From Amygdalobacter indicium (GTDB lineage Bacteria; Bacillota; Clostridia; Saccharofermentanales; Fastidiosipilaceae), in assembly GCF_029101545.1 (NCBI RefSeq), contig NZ_CP118866.1, forward strand, positions 682,001 to 746,000: a stretch of 64,000 nt of DNA. Reading direction: 5' to 3'. The translations under genes were made by a program, and so were the position numbers. Below the pieces are notes generated by a model. The model was not told the origin of the DNA and did no database searches. It saw only the letters and a list, made by a program, of their open reading frames with translations. This document shows, piece by piece, positions 50,823 to 60,014 of the stretch (its first letter is position 1; the number at the start of each line of letters is the position of its first letter).

Positions 50823-52070
50823 TTATTCTCCTGAATTGTTCGAAAATAAGTAAACGGGGGATAAGATAAATTGATTGTTGCTATAGTCAGTCAGTTCTTC
50901 AATTTCCACAACATGTCTAAGTCCGTCCGCTTCTCTTTTAATAAACACCAAGTAATCTATGGCGGAAGCTAAACTGCGCTGGATTGCTTCATAGGGGATT
51001 TTACTGTTGGCAAAGATCAAATTGCTGAGACGATACAGCATATCAAGGCAGGAGTTGCTGTGACCCGTTGATAAGGCTCCGGGATGACCGGTATTCATGG
51101 CATTTAATAAGTCGACTGCTTCTTCTCCTCTTACTTCACCCACGATAATTCTATCGGGTCGCATACGCAAAGATGCTTTAATAAGATTACTCAGATTAAT
51201 TTGGGTAACTGTGCCGGCATCAATTCTTTGAGCTTCCAGTCGGACCAGATTACTGATATTTTGCAACTGCAATTCACAAGCGTCCTCTATTGTAATTACC
51301 CGTTCATCGGTAGGAATAGAAGCGGAAAGAATATTGAGTAAGGTTGTTTTACCGCTGCCTGTACCGCCGCAAATAAAAATACTCTTTTTATCTCGTACCG
51401 CATTTTCTAAAAATTCCATATATTTTTCCGGAATCCCTTTCCGGGAAATGTAAAAATTACGATCTGGTTTTACATTGCTGAATTTACGAATATTCAATAT
51501 CGGGCCGTCAGGAGAGGCAGGAGGAATAACAGCATGAGCTCTGGAGCCGTCAGGTAAACGTAAATCAGCTATGGGATAACTGTGGTTTAGCGGACGATTA
51601 GCTTTAGCAAACCAGTGATTAATGAGTTCTCTGTATGCCTGCTCATTTTCAAATTTGATTTGACTATGAAAAATTTTGCCGCCCTGTTCGTAGAATATCC
51701 TGTCATATTTGTTGACCATGATTTCGGTGATTAGAGGATTGCTTATCAGCGGTTGCAATAAGTCATAGCCGCGTATTTTATCAAATATCTCCTGAATTAT
51801 TCGCCTTTGATCTGCAAGAGTTATATTATATTGCAGCATAATTACACGTGATTCAATATTTATTTTTTGCCATAATTCCTGATTGCTTAAATTATGTACT
51901 TGCTTAATATTTTGATATAAGGCGGAACGAATGGCGTTTTTTATCGCTAAAGTATTTGTTTCGCGTTCATCTCTATTTACTTGTATTGCTTTTAGTTGCG
52001 GTAACCCTTTGTGCTTATCAATATATTTGCGTAATTTTTCTTTGAGAGATAATTTCATACTGCACCTCAT
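50823..52070 (-). CDS. TadA/CpaF-type secretion ATPase
   Basis: A 415-residue ATPase of the type II/IV secretion superfamily that powers Tad pilus assembly. Walker A is GGTGSGKT (235-242). The Asp box VITIEDACELQL, Walker B region MRPDRIIVGEVRGEEAVDLL and the His box GHPGALSTGHSN are all present. The N-terminal half has the LITEIMVNKYDRIFYEQGG segment typical of CpaF. Start ATG 52070 overlaps the upstream stop as ATGA; an internal ATG four codons later is also possible. Confidence 0.95.
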   Translation of the reverse strand: MRCSMKLSLKEKLRKYIDKHKGLPQLKAIQVNRDERETNTLAIKNAIRSALYQNIKQVHNLSNQELWQKINIESRVIMLQYNITLADQRRIIQEIFDKIRGYDLLQPLISNPLITEIMVNKYDRIFYEQGGKIFHSQIKFENEQAYRELINHWFAKANRPLNHSYPIADLRLPDGSRAHAVIPPASPDGPILNIRKFSNVKPDRNFYISRKGIPEKYMEFLENAVRDKKSIFICGGTGSGKTTLLNILSASIPTDERVITIEDACELQLQNISNLVRLEAQRIDAGTVTQINLSNLIKASLRMRPDRIIVGEVRGEEAVDLLNAMNTGHPGALSTGHSNSCLDMLYRLSNLIFANSKIPYEAIQRSLASAIDYLVFIKREADGLRHVVEIEELTDYSNNQFILSPVYLFSNNSGE

Positions 52071-53116
52071 ACTTGTTCATTTGAAGGTATGAACTTAATT
52101 TGCGTTTCTTGGGTGAGAAATTTTTTCCAGTTTTCCGGTATTAGAAATTCCGGGCATGATTCCAAGTTACGCTTACAGGTATATATAAGATTGCCGGCTT
52201 TTAACGTAGCTTCCCAGGCAGCTTCGTTGTGGACGTCAAGTTGACAAATGATTTTGCGGATATGTTTTTGTTTGCTTATAAATAATTTCAAAGAGTCCCA
52301 GAAATTTTCCCAATTATTGGGATTTATCCGGGAAATACTGTGCTCTTTATCTATTAATTGCAAAACGCCGAGCAAACCGTCTTTACTATATTTAATGTAT
52401 CGATTAAAATCGATGTCTTCCACATCATTAAAACTGTTGGACAGCCATATGTTTTCGCCGTTCGGTTCATAAGGCGGGCAAATATCGGATATAGCTGCTA
52501 AATCCAGTGCTTCAAAATCGGAAATTAAAGGTATGTAGAGGCAGGCGGAGGCAGTTTGTATAAAGCTATGCAACATTTCCAGAAAAAAAGCATTGCAATC
52601 CGAAGTGTAAGGATAATTAATAAAAGATATGAATTCACAACGATCAATTTTTTCTATTAACCGATTGACCCTTGCACATATTTCCGCCAAAGAGGAATAT
52701 TTGAGCAGAACAGATGATTGAGCCAAAATGTCGGTATCAATCAGATAAGATTCATTATCAAGTGAAAACAGAGATTTATTTGATCCGTCAATTTCAGCTA
52801 ATTCTATACGATTAATTTTAGTAAATTTATTTACTTCATGCAGGGGAATTAAGAAGCATTGCTGCTCTTTTAATTGCTCGGAATTTTGCTCTACAAAATT
52901 TTTTTCGTCTATTGTCAGATATTCAGGACAATAGAATATAAACATCTCATCGAACTTGGAACACAGCAGTTGATTTTGCAGTTTGTCCAAAGTAACAACG
53001 AATATTTGAGATGAATTATAATAGCGAGCTAAAGCTGTTTTTAACTCTTGTATATATGTGTTATTTACTGCTTTAATTGCAGAAAACAGTCCCCAAATAG
53101 CAAAAATTGTTTTCAT
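52067..53116 (-). CDS. TadZ/CpaE-like protein without a P-loop
   Basis: A 349-residue protein at the position of TadZ/CpaE, the ParA-like polar localisation factor of Tad systems. An N-terminal receiver-like part is followed by CEFISFINYPYTSDCNAFFLEML, of which the ISFINYPYTSDC stretch occupies the deviant Walker A position but has lost the GKT residues. The alternating strand-helix order (LYIPLISDFEALD, then GLLGVLQLI and IRKIICQLDV) fits a ParA-like fold. It probably no longer binds ATP. It is the first gene of the operon, with AAAGGAG before the ATG. The family call rests partly on position. Confidence 0.6.
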   Translation of the reverse strand: MKTIFAIWGLFSAIKAVNNTYIQELKTALARYYNSSQIFVVTLDKLQNQLLCSKFDEMFIFYCPEYLTIDEKNFVEQNSEQLKEQQCFLIPLHEVNKFTKINRIELAEIDGSNKSLFSLDNESYLIDTDILAQSSVLLKYSSLAEICARVNRLIEKIDRCEFISFINYPYTSDCNAFFLEMLHSFIQTASACLYIPLISDFEALDLAAISDICPPYEPNGENIWLSNSFNDVEDIDFNRYIKYSKDGLLGVLQLIDKEHSISRINPNNWENFWDSLKLFISKQKHIRKIICQLDVHNEAAWEATLKAGNLIYTCKRNLESCPEFLIPENWKKFLTQETQIKFIPSNEQV

Positions 53117-53265
53117 TTTTTTCTCCTTTACTTATTGCTTCAGCTCGCAGCGGCTTGATGTTTTTCAGTTTATGCTCTTCTGCAGTCGGGAAAAGCGGAA
53201 TTTTAATTCAAAAATTCGCAAAATTCGACAAAAATTCGTGAAATTGGGAAATATAGGTGATTGTT

Positions 53266-53274
53266 TGCTATAAT
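53266..53274 (+). promoter_or_regulatory. Extended -10 promoter of metK
   Basis: TG (53266-53267), one base, TATAAT (53269-53274), with a possible TTGGGA -35 (53244-53249) 19 bases upstream. The leader is only about 27 bases, so there is no room for a SAM riboswitch. Confidence 0.7.
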
Positions 53275-53307
53275 AAGTGTTTGAAACAAAATAAGGAGGA
53301 ACACGGA

Positions 53308-54510
53308 ATGGGAGAACGAGTTTATCTTACTTCAGAGTCGGTTACCGAAGGTCATCCTGATAAAGTTTGTGATCAAATTGCCGATGCTATCTTAGATAGA
53401 ATATATGAGCATGATAATCAGGCACGTGTAGCTTGTGAAGTTTGCGTAAGTACAGGTTTGGTAGTTTTGTTGGGCGAAATTACAACCGATTGTTATGTTG
53501 ATTTCAACCAAGTTACCAGAGAAGTGATTGATAGAATAGGCTATAATCATCCTGACCTTGGATTTGAGGCTAAAAATGTTGCCATTATTACGGCAATTAA
53601 AGAGCAGTCGCCGGACATCAGTTTCGGTGTCAGTCATGCTATTAAAGACAGTTCAATTGTCGGTACTCAATCTGAAAGAAAAACAAGTAATTTAACAGGA
53701 GCCGGAGATCAGGGCATGATGTTCGGTTATGCAACGGATGAGACAGCGGAATTGATGCCTTTACCTATTGTGTTGGCGCATAAGTTGGCACGAAAATTAG
53801 CCGATTTAAGGCATAAAGGTGTTTATGAATGGCTGCGGCCCGACGGTAAGACTCAAGTAACGGTAGAATATAACGACAATAAACCTGTTCATATTCAAAG
53901 CGTGGTGGTTTCAACTCAACATTCGGAGGATGTGGATTTACCTACAATTAGGAAATCTTTGATTAAAGATTTGATTAAACCGATTGTTCCTGCGAATTTA
54001 TTGGATGATAAGACTGAGATTTACGTAAATCCTTCAGGTCGTTTCGTTGTCGGCGGACCTGCGGGCGATTCAGGTTTGACGGGCAGAAAAATAATTGTTG
54101 ATACCTATGGCGGTGCAGTTTCACACGGAGGCGGTTCTTTCAGCGGTAAAGATCCTACCAAAGTTGATCGTTCCGCCGCTTATGCCGCAAGATATGTAGC
54201 TAAAAATATTGTTAAAGCCAAGTTAGCTAAGCGGGCCGAGGTCAGATTGGCTTATGCAATAGGGTTGGCTGAGCCGTTGGAAATTTCAATTGATACTTTC
54301 GGTACATCCGATTACAGCAATGAAGAATTGGCTTGTGCAGTTCGGAAAGTGTTCGATTTGACTCCGGACGGAATTATTTCCGGTTTGAATTTACGTCGTC
54401 CGATTTATAGTCAAACCAGCTGCTATGGCCATTTCGGTCGTACGGATAATTCTTTGCCTTGGGAAATATGTGATAAAACCGAACAGTTAATTGCAGCTTT
54501 AACTAAGTAA
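53308..54510 (+). CDS. metK: S-adenosylmethionine synthetase
   Basis: A 400-residue enzyme that makes SAM from methionine and ATP. Signatures are ESVTEGHPDKVCDQIADA at the N-terminus, GAGDQGMMFGYA (ATP), and GGGSFSGKDPTKVDRSAAY. ATG 53308 follows AAGGAGGA (53293-53300). A longer reading from 53257 overlaps the promoter and is rejected. SAM serves PglX, RsmE, the SPOUT enzymes and the PflX-like protein in this window. Confidence 0.97.
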   Translation: MGERVYLTSESVTEGHPDKVCDQIADAILDRIYEHDNQARVACEVCVSTGLVVLLGEITTDCYVDFNQVTREVIDRIGYNHPDLGFEAKNVAIITAIKEQSPDISFGVSHAIKDSSIVGTQSERKTSNLTGAGDQGMMFGYATDETAELMPLPIVLAHKLARKLADLRHKGVYEWLRPDGKTQVTVEYNDNKPVHIQSVVVSTQHSEDVDLPTIRKSLIKDLIKPIVPANLLDDKTEIYVNPSGRFVVGGPAGDSGLTGRKIIVDTYGGAVSHGGGSFSGKDPTKVDRSAAYAARYVAKNIVKAKLAKRAEVRLAYAIGLAEPLEISIDTFGTSDYSNEELACAVRKVFDLTPDGIISGLNLRRPIYSQTSCYGHFGRTDNSLPWEICDKTEQLIAALTK

Positions 54511-54521
54511 TTTGTATTTTT

Positions 54522-54614
54522 AAGCCCTGATGTTTTGAACTGCGTCCCTGAATTTGGAGAAATAAAAAAAGAACCGATTCAGAAGGTGCAGTTCATTTCA
54601 GCATCGGGGCTTTT
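54522..54614 (+). terminator. Long imperfect hairpin terminator after metK
   Basis: AAGCCCTGATG (54522-54532) pairs with CATCGGGGCTT (54602-54612), and an inner GAACTGC (54537-54543) pairs with GCAGTTC (54588-54594). A short T-run follows. The arm is unusually long, with an A-rich inner loop. Confidence 0.7.
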
Positions 54615-54699
54615 GAATTTTTGAGGAATTTTTGTTCGAAAATTTTACTGTTGCTTCGCGTTGAGTTTGTTATGCTGAGATCAACGGAGGTGAGGTAGA

Positions 54700-55500
54700 A
54701 TGAATTTATTTAGCGGACTGACAGATATTTTACGAGCTTTGGAAGACTATTATCGTTATGAAGCTTGTTACATCTGTAATAATCATCCGATAAAAATTGA
54801 CTACACAGAAGATGAGATTTTATATTGGCCGTTTTGTGCAGAATGTTTTGCTATATTGCCGTGGCGTTTAACAGTAAACAGTGTTTTGAGATTTATAGAA
54901 ACAGATGATAATTTTGAATTCAGCAGTCTGGTTTGTCTATATTATAGGGGAATTGTGCGGACGTTAATTAGAAAATATAAATTTTATCAGGAAAGAAATT
55001 TATCTAAGCTATGGGGATTTATTGCCGCTTTAACTTGCGCAGGATATAGAAAAGCTTTGAGCTCAGGCAATATAGCTCCTGTAAGCAGTGATATGTTGCA
55101 CATAGATGCAGTCAGTTTTTTGCCTTTACATCCTGCACGAAAATTGGAAAGATCATATGATCAGGCCGAACTTTTGGCAATAGCATGTGCCGAATATTTG
55201 CAAATACCTTGTTTATCAACCTTGAAAAGACAACGTGAAACGCAAAGACAAAGCAGTTTACAAAGCCGTTCGGAAAGATATAATAATATTAAGTCTGCAT
55301 TCGTTGCCGATGATTCTGTTCTTATTAAAGGAAAGAATATTTTGTTGCTGGACGATGTTTTGTCTACCGGTTCTTCCTTAAGCGCAGGTGTTAAAGCTTT
55401 GTATGATGCCGGTGCTTATGGCGTTTTAGCCCTGGCTCTTGCAAGTAATTTATCTGCACGGGAATTGCATTTTGTCGGTAAAATCGGTAACAAAATTTAG
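54700..55500 (+). CDS. comF: ComF family phosphoribosyltransferase-like protein
   Basis: A 266-residue ComFC-type protein. An N-terminal zinc finger-like part has CYICNN and FCAEC. The PRTase part has RTLIRKYKFY, FLPLHPARKLERSYDQAELLA, KRQRETQRQSSL and the PRPP loop ILLLDDVLSTGSS. ComFC helps natural transformation in competent bacteria and binds DNA during uptake. The helicase partner comFA is not in the window. The Tad locus nearby is a separate machine, so a competence role here is an inference. Confidence 0.9.
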   Translation: MNLFSGLTDILRALEDYYRYEACYICNNHPIKIDYTEDEILYWPFCAECFAILPWRLTVNSVLRFIETDDNFEFSSLVCLYYRGIVRTLIRKYKFYQERNLSKLWGFIAALTCAGYRKALSSGNIAPVSSDMLHIDAVSFLPLHPARKLERSYDQAELLAIACAEYLQIPCLSTLKRQRETQRQSSLQSRSERYNNIKSAFVADDSVLIKGKNILLLDDVLSTGSSLSAGVKALYDAGAYGVLALALASNLSARELHFVGKIGNKI

Positions 55501-55547
55501 TTATAATAAAATTTATTTAATCTTTAAGTTTGAAAAGGAAAAGTTAT

Positions 55548-56648
55548 ATGTTTAGAGAAAGCCAAGTGAAATTAGCTGATGGTCATAACATCAGTATCTA
55601 CAATGCCGGTACGGAAGAACAGGAGATAACTGTTACCAGTTACGGTGCTCGTTTGCTTAAATGGGAAGTTCCTTGTACGGAAGCTGAAAATGAGCGCTTA
55701 AATCTGATTGTCAATCATGCCGATTATAATCATTATGCGGCCGATCCTGCGTACATGGGAGCTGTTATCGGACCTATTCCTAACAGATTCGCTAGCGGTA
55801 AAATTCATCTTGCCGGTAATGATTATCAATTGGAACAAAATGTGTCGCCCGATACGCTTCACAGCAGCAATATTGCTTTCAGTGAATTGGATTTTGAATT
55901 ATTTGATCATGGAGAAGATTATATTATCTTGAAACATGAGTTTACACCTGAGCATGTTTTGCATCCCGGAAATAGAATTTTATATGTTTCTTATATCTTA
56001 CAAACCAATTCTCAAGGGAAAACTTTAAAGATTAATTATAAATTGACAACTTCGAGCGATTGCTATATTGATGTTACCAATCACAGCTATTTCCGTTTGT
56101 GGGATAGAAGTATTCTGCAAAAATATGATATTTCACCCAAAGAAGCTTTGCTTCAGACACGGGTAAAAATGCCGTCTGCTTTTTATACACCGACAGATAA
56201 TTTAATTTGTACAGGTGAAATATTGCGTATTAAAGAAAATAGCATTTTAGATTTTCAAAATGGCAGAACCTTGGCGGATGGTATTAAGGAGTTGGCAGCT
56301 ACTACTATCGGCGGTTATGATCACAACTTTATTTTGGCGCGGGATTATCATAATTATGATTCTGCTTCTTCAAGATATTACAGTAAACCGACAACTTTCG
56401 CTTCCAATTTTAATAACGTCTCTTTAAGTGCTGTTACGACTGAAGTCGGGGCACAGTTATATACGGCTAATTATTTGGATGCGGATGTTACAAGTGACGG
56501 AATGGAATATGGTAAACATTGTGCATTTTGCTTTGAAACACAGGGAATACCTAATAATGTCGTGTACGATCATTTTCCGTCTACCTTACTTCGGGCCGGT
56601 GATACTTATAATTCGACGACATTATTTACATATCGTCAGAAACTTTGA
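55548..56648 (+). CDS. galM: Aldose 1-epimerase
   Basis: A 366-residue mutarotase that interconverts alpha and beta anomers of sugars such as galactose and glucose. The fold signatures include TSYGARLLKWEVP, PIPNRFASGKI, the sugar-binding NHSYFRLW, GYDHNFIL and the catalytic Glu in CFETQGIPN. ATG 55548 follows AAAGGAAA; the frame also opens at a TTG at 55530. No gal genes lie beside it. Confidence 0.93.
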   Translation: MFRESQVKLADGHNISIYNAGTEEQEITVTSYGARLLKWEVPCTEAENERLNLIVNHADYNHYAADPAYMGAVIGPIPNRFASGKIHLAGNDYQLEQNVSPDTLHSSNIAFSELDFELFDHGEDYIILKHEFTPEHVLHPGNRILYVSYILQTNSQGKTLKINYKLTTSSDCYIDVTNHSYFRLWDRSILQKYDISPKEALLQTRVKMPSAFYTPTDNLICTGEILRIKENSILDFQNGRTLADGIKELAATTIGGYDHNFILARDYHNYDSASSRYYSKPTTFASNFNNVSLSAVTTEVGAQLYTANYLDADVTSDGMEYGKHCAFCFETQGIPNNVVYDHFPSTLLRAGDTYNSTTLFTYRQKL

Positions 56649-56662
56649 GGCTTATTGAAAAA

Positions 56663-56692
56663 CTGACAAGAACCGACACTTTATGTTATACT
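56663..56692 (+). promoter_or_regulatory. Promoter of 6S RNA
   Basis: CTGACA (56663-56668), an 18-base spacer and TATACT (56687-56692). Initiation 7 bases downstream falls at A56699, the first base of the terminal stem of the RNA. Confidence 0.8.
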
Positions 56693-56698
56693 TGGTTT

Positions 56699-56866
56699 AC
56701 CGAAGAATCATTATTTTGTACCTACACGACTAAAAAGGGAGTTCGCGTCGGCATGGAATACGGTCAAGCCCGTGCTGATTTGATTTAGCGGGAAGACTTA
56801 AGACCATCGTAGAACACCCACCTTGTTTTAACAGCAAGGTGTCAAAAGATGATCTTCGGTTTTTTA
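56699..56866 (+). ncRNA. ssrS: 6S RNA
   Basis: A roughly 168-base RNA with its own promoter and a closing stem. ACCGAAGAATCAT (56699-56711) pairs with ATGATCTTCGGT (56849-56860), followed by a T-run. Inside, GGGAAGACTTAAGACC followed by the hairpin CACCTTG/CAAGGTG resembles the 3' half of E. coli 6S RNA as I recall it (GAGAAGCCTTAAAACTG then CACCTTG), and a CCC-GCT/AGC-GGG helix closes the upper arm. 6S RNA mimics an open promoter and binds the housekeeping sigma factor holoenzyme in stationary phase. It lies 31 bases before cysS. Confidence 0.85.
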
Positions 56867-56897
56867 ATAATTGCGGAAGTTAAGCAGGTGAGGGCAC

Positions 56898-58415
56898 ATG
56901 TTAAAGGATTTGCAGAATAAGGTTAGTATCTATAATACTCTAAATAATAGAAAAGAAAAATTTGTTCCGCTTAAAGCCGGTAAAATTAAGATGTATGTTT
57001 GCGGGCCTACTGTTTATGATTTTATTCATATAGGTAACGCTCGACCTATGATAACTTTTGATGTTTTTCGCCATTATATGGAAAGCATCGGCTTTGATGT
57101 GTGTTTCATGCAAAATTTTACGGATGTGGATGATAAATTGATAAAAAGAGCAGCTGCAGAAAATTGCCGCATGTTGGACATCGCTGAAAGATTTATCAAA
57201 GAATATGAAATCGACAGTAAGGCGCTCAATGTCGAAAAAGCTGATATTTGTCCGCGAGCTACCGAAACTATGCCCGAAATTGTAAAAATGGTTAAAGATT
57301 TGGTAGATAAAGGTTATGCCTATGTAGGTAAAGAAGGTGTCTATTTCAGAGTCAGAGCACTCAAGAATTACGGACGTTTATCCGGTCATAATTTAGATGA
57401 ATTGATCGAAGGCCAAAGAGAATTGGTACATGACACGGGAAGTGATAAAGAGGACAGCTTTGATTTTGCTATTTGGAAATTTCAAAAACCGGGTGAACCG
57501 GCTTGGCCGTCGCCGTATGGAGCTGGAAGACCGGGATGGCATATTGAATGCAGTGCTATGATTCATGCTCATTTAGGTGAACAGATTGATATTCATTGCG
57601 GCGGGCAGGACCTGATTTTTCCGCATCATGAGAATGAGATGGCGCAATCATATGCGTATACCGGTAAAACCTTGGCTAATTATTGGATGCATAATGCTTA
57701 TATCAATGTTGACAATGTCAAGATGAGCAAATCGTTGGGTAACTTTTGGACAATAAGAGAACTGGCCAAAAAATTTGATTATCGTGTTATTCGCTATTTT
57801 ATGCTCTCGGCTCATTATCGCAGTCCGATTAATTTCAGTTTGGAAGTTATGCAGGCTGCAGAAAAGTCTTTACAAAGGGTGGATGAAACTTTACAGGATT
57901 ATCTGTTCCGCTTTAAGCAGCAGGAAGCTGTAGCGCTTTGGACGGAAGCAGATTTACTGCAGAAACTTGACAGCCTTACATGGGAAGCGCCGGAAGAAGA
58001 ACCTGATTTTAAAACTGTCAATTATGACTCGGCATTATTGAAACAGGCGATCGCTCACAGCCAAAGAATTTTTATGACAGCTTTGGCGGATGATTTGAAT
58101 ACGGCTTTGGCTATGTCGGAAATATTTAATTTGATGTATTATTGCAACCTTTACTTGGACAATGTAACAAAAGTTGATTACAACTTATTGGCTGAGGTTA
58201 TTGCGACAATATTGTTTTATGAGAAAATTTTAGGTATTTCCGCTAAGGAAATTAAAGATGAGTTGCCGGCAGAAGCTTTGACATTGTTGGAGCAACGCCA
58301 GGAAGCCCGTAAGACGAAAAATTATGCATTGGCAGATGAAATCAGAAACCAATTGCAGAGTATGGGTTATACTGTCAAAGATACACCACAAGGACCGCAA
58401 TTATTGAAGCTGTAA
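56898..58415 (+). CDS. cysS: Cysteinyl-tRNA synthetase
   Basis: A 505-residue class I synthetase. Zinc ligand C35 is in CGPTVYD, the HIGN box is at 44-47 and KMSKS at 275-279. The PGWHIECSAM and GGQDLIFPHHENE motifs hold the other zinc ligands. The upstream leader is taken up by 6S RNA, and I find no T-box sequence. It is followed by mrnC after 2 bases. Confidence 0.97.
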   Translation: MLKDLQNKVSIYNTLNNRKEKFVPLKAGKIKMYVCGPTVYDFIHIGNARPMITFDVFRHYMESIGFDVCFMQNFTDVDDKLIKRAAAENCRMLDIAERFIKEYEIDSKALNVEKADICPRATETMPEIVKMVKDLVDKGYAYVGKEGVYFRVRALKNYGRLSGHNLDELIEGQRELVHDTGSDKEDSFDFAIWKFQKPGEPAWPSPYGAGRPGWHIECSAMIHAHLGEQIDIHCGGQDLIFPHHENEMAQSYAYTGKTLANYWMHNAYINVDNVKMSKSLGNFWTIRELAKKFDYRVIRYFMLSAHYRSPINFSLEVMQAAEKSLQRVDETLQDYLFRFKQQEAVALWTEADLLQKLDSLTWEAPEEEPDFKTVNYDSALLKQAIAHSQRIFMTALADDLNTALAMSEIFNLMYYCNLYLDNVTKVDYNLLAEVIATILFYEKILGISAKEIKDELPAEALTLLEQRQEARKTKNYALADEIRNQLQSMGYTVKDTPQGPQLLKL

Positions 58416-58417
58416 GT

Positions 58418-58876
58418 ATGTTAATCGGACGAGATGTTGACAATTTATTGGTTCCTATTTTGTGGAACATAGATTATAAGGAACTTAATATAGCAAAGCT
58501 GGCTTGGTTGGGAGACAGCTTGTATGAGCTGTATATTCGGCAGTTGCTGTTTTTACACGCAGGCAGTAATTCGCTTTTGCATCGTCGTGCCATACATTAT
58601 GTTAATGCGGCTTTTCAAGCGAAACTTTTGCGTTTTTGTCTGGAAGATAATTGCTTGAATGAGGAAGAAAAAGCGCTGGTTAGACGGGCGGAAAATTTTC
58701 GTGCGCACAGCCGGGCCAAGAACCAAGATCCGCAGGATTACCAGGCGGCAACAGCTTTGGAAGCTTTGTTGGCATATTTATATTTGCAAGGTAAGACGGA
58801 TAAAATAACTGCAATAATCGGCAAAATTGCCGCTATGGAAATGAAAGAGATAAAAGATGACAAAGAGAGACGTTAA
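58418..58876 (+). CDS. mrnC: Mini-ribonuclease III
   Basis: A 152-residue RNase III catalytic domain without a dsRNA-binding domain. The catalytic segment LAWLGDSLYELYIR and the second acidic cluster ALEALLAYLYL are present. In Bacillus, MrnC matures 23S rRNA ends. The order cysS-mrnC-rlmB is a typical Bacillota arrangement. It ends 20 bases inside the next gene. Confidence 0.94.
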   Translation: MLIGRDVDNLLVPILWNIDYKELNIAKLAWLGDSLYELYIRQLLFLHAGSNSLLHRRAIHYVNAAFQAKLLRFCLEDNCLNEEEKALVRRAENFRAHSRAKNQDPQDYQAATALEALLAYLYLQGKTDKITAIIGKIAAMEMKEIKDDKERR

Positions 58877-59912
58877 AGCTTTAAACAAATTCAAAGGTTT
58901 TGATAAAACAAAAAGAGCTGATTTTACAGGTAATAAAAATTTTAAGAACACGCGGAAAAAACGCAATTTTGCTGAAAATTCCAAGTTCAATACCAAAGCA
59001 TCTTTGAGAAAAAGGGCGGCCGGAACGAGTGCGGAGGTGGAGACTGCAAATTCAGTGGGAGATGACGGTGATTATGTTAAACCGGAAAATCGTGTTGATC
59101 GTTTGCGCGGACGCAATGCCGTTAATGAAGCTTTAAGTGCCGGCAGACCGATTGAAAAGCTCTGGCTCAATAAAAACTCAACATTCGATATCGGCTTGCA
59201 AAGGCTTATATCCAAGGCTAAAGCTGCCGGTGTCGTAATCGTAGAAACGGATACTAAAGCTTTGGAACGCCTCGGAGGCCGTAATCATCAAGGAATTGTG
59301 GCCCAAGTTGCAGTTAAGGATTATCTGGATTTTGATGAGTTGTTGAAAAAAGGTACAAGTGACGAACAAATTGTCGAGTCGCCGACAGATGAAATTTCTT
59401 CCGCAGTTTCGGCAGATACGCAGAAGCAGTCGAGCAGACAACCGTTGGTCATTATGTTGGATCAAATAAATGATCCGCACAATCTCGGCGCCGTTTTACG
59501 TGTTGCCGATTGCTTGCAGGCTACAGCGGTGGTAGTGTCCAAACATCGAGCTTGTACTTTGGATGCTACGGTTGCCAGAACCAGTGCCGGTGCTATTGAA
59601 AACGTTGATTGTTGTAAAGTTACTAATATTGGACAGGCTATTGAAAAATTGAAGGAGAACGGTTATTGGACAATAGCTTTGGATATGAACGGAGAAAATC
59701 TTTATTCTTCTACCGCTCTGCGCAAATTGGTCAATGATAAGTTGGCGTTGGTTATCGGAAATGAAGGAGCAGGTATTAGTCCGAGTGTACGAGCTAAATG
59801 TGATTTGGTTCTGAGCATACCTATGTACGGACAAGTGAATTCTTTGAATGCTTCTGTTGCCTTGGCAATTGTAAGTTATGAAATTGAACGATTGAGAAAT
59901 TTTGCACAATAA
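58857..59912 (+). CDS. rlmB: 23S rRNA 2'-O-methyltransferase (RlmB/TrmH group 3)
   Basis: A 351-residue protein with a very basic, probably disordered N-terminal extension (about 1-80). The L30e-like domain has RLRGRNAVNEALSAGR. The SPOUT domain has LDQINDPHNLGAVLR, ALVIGNEGAGIS and SIPMYGQVNSLNASVA. E. coli RlmB methylates G2251; the same target is likely. It overlaps mrnC by 20 bases. Confidence 0.94.
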   Translation: MTKRDVKALNKFKGFDKTKRADFTGNKNFKNTRKKRNFAENSKFNTKASLRKRAAGTSAEVETANSVGDDGDYVKPENRVDRLRGRNAVNEALSAGRPIEKLWLNKNSTFDIGLQRLISKAKAAGVVIVETDTKALERLGGRNHQGIVAQVAVKDYLDFDELLKKGTSDEQIVESPTDEISSAVSADTQKQSSRQPLVIMLDQINDPHNLGAVLRVADCLQATAVVVSKHRACTLDATVARTSAGAIENVDCCKVTNIGQAIEKLKENGYWTIALDMNGENLYSSTALRKLVNDKLALVIGNEGAGISPSVRAKCDLVLSIPMYGQVNSLNASVALAIVSYEIERLRNFAQ

Positions 59913-60014
59913 AGCTATTTTTCTTGTGTATTTAATGAAATAAGCAGAAAAAACCCGACAAATAGAGATTAAGTTGCTATACTGAGTGTATGAATAAATT
60001 AATTGAGGAATAAG

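Noticed and set aside
53117..53307. SAM riboswitch before metK
   Set aside because: The metK promoter leaves a leader of only about 27 bases, and no SAM aptamer motifs are seen.
56649..56897. T-box leader for cysS
   Set aside because: The gap before cysS holds a structured RNA, but there is no T-box consensus sequence (GTGGNACCGCG-like) and no antiterminator pair; the promoter, closing stem and internal sequence fit 6S RNA.
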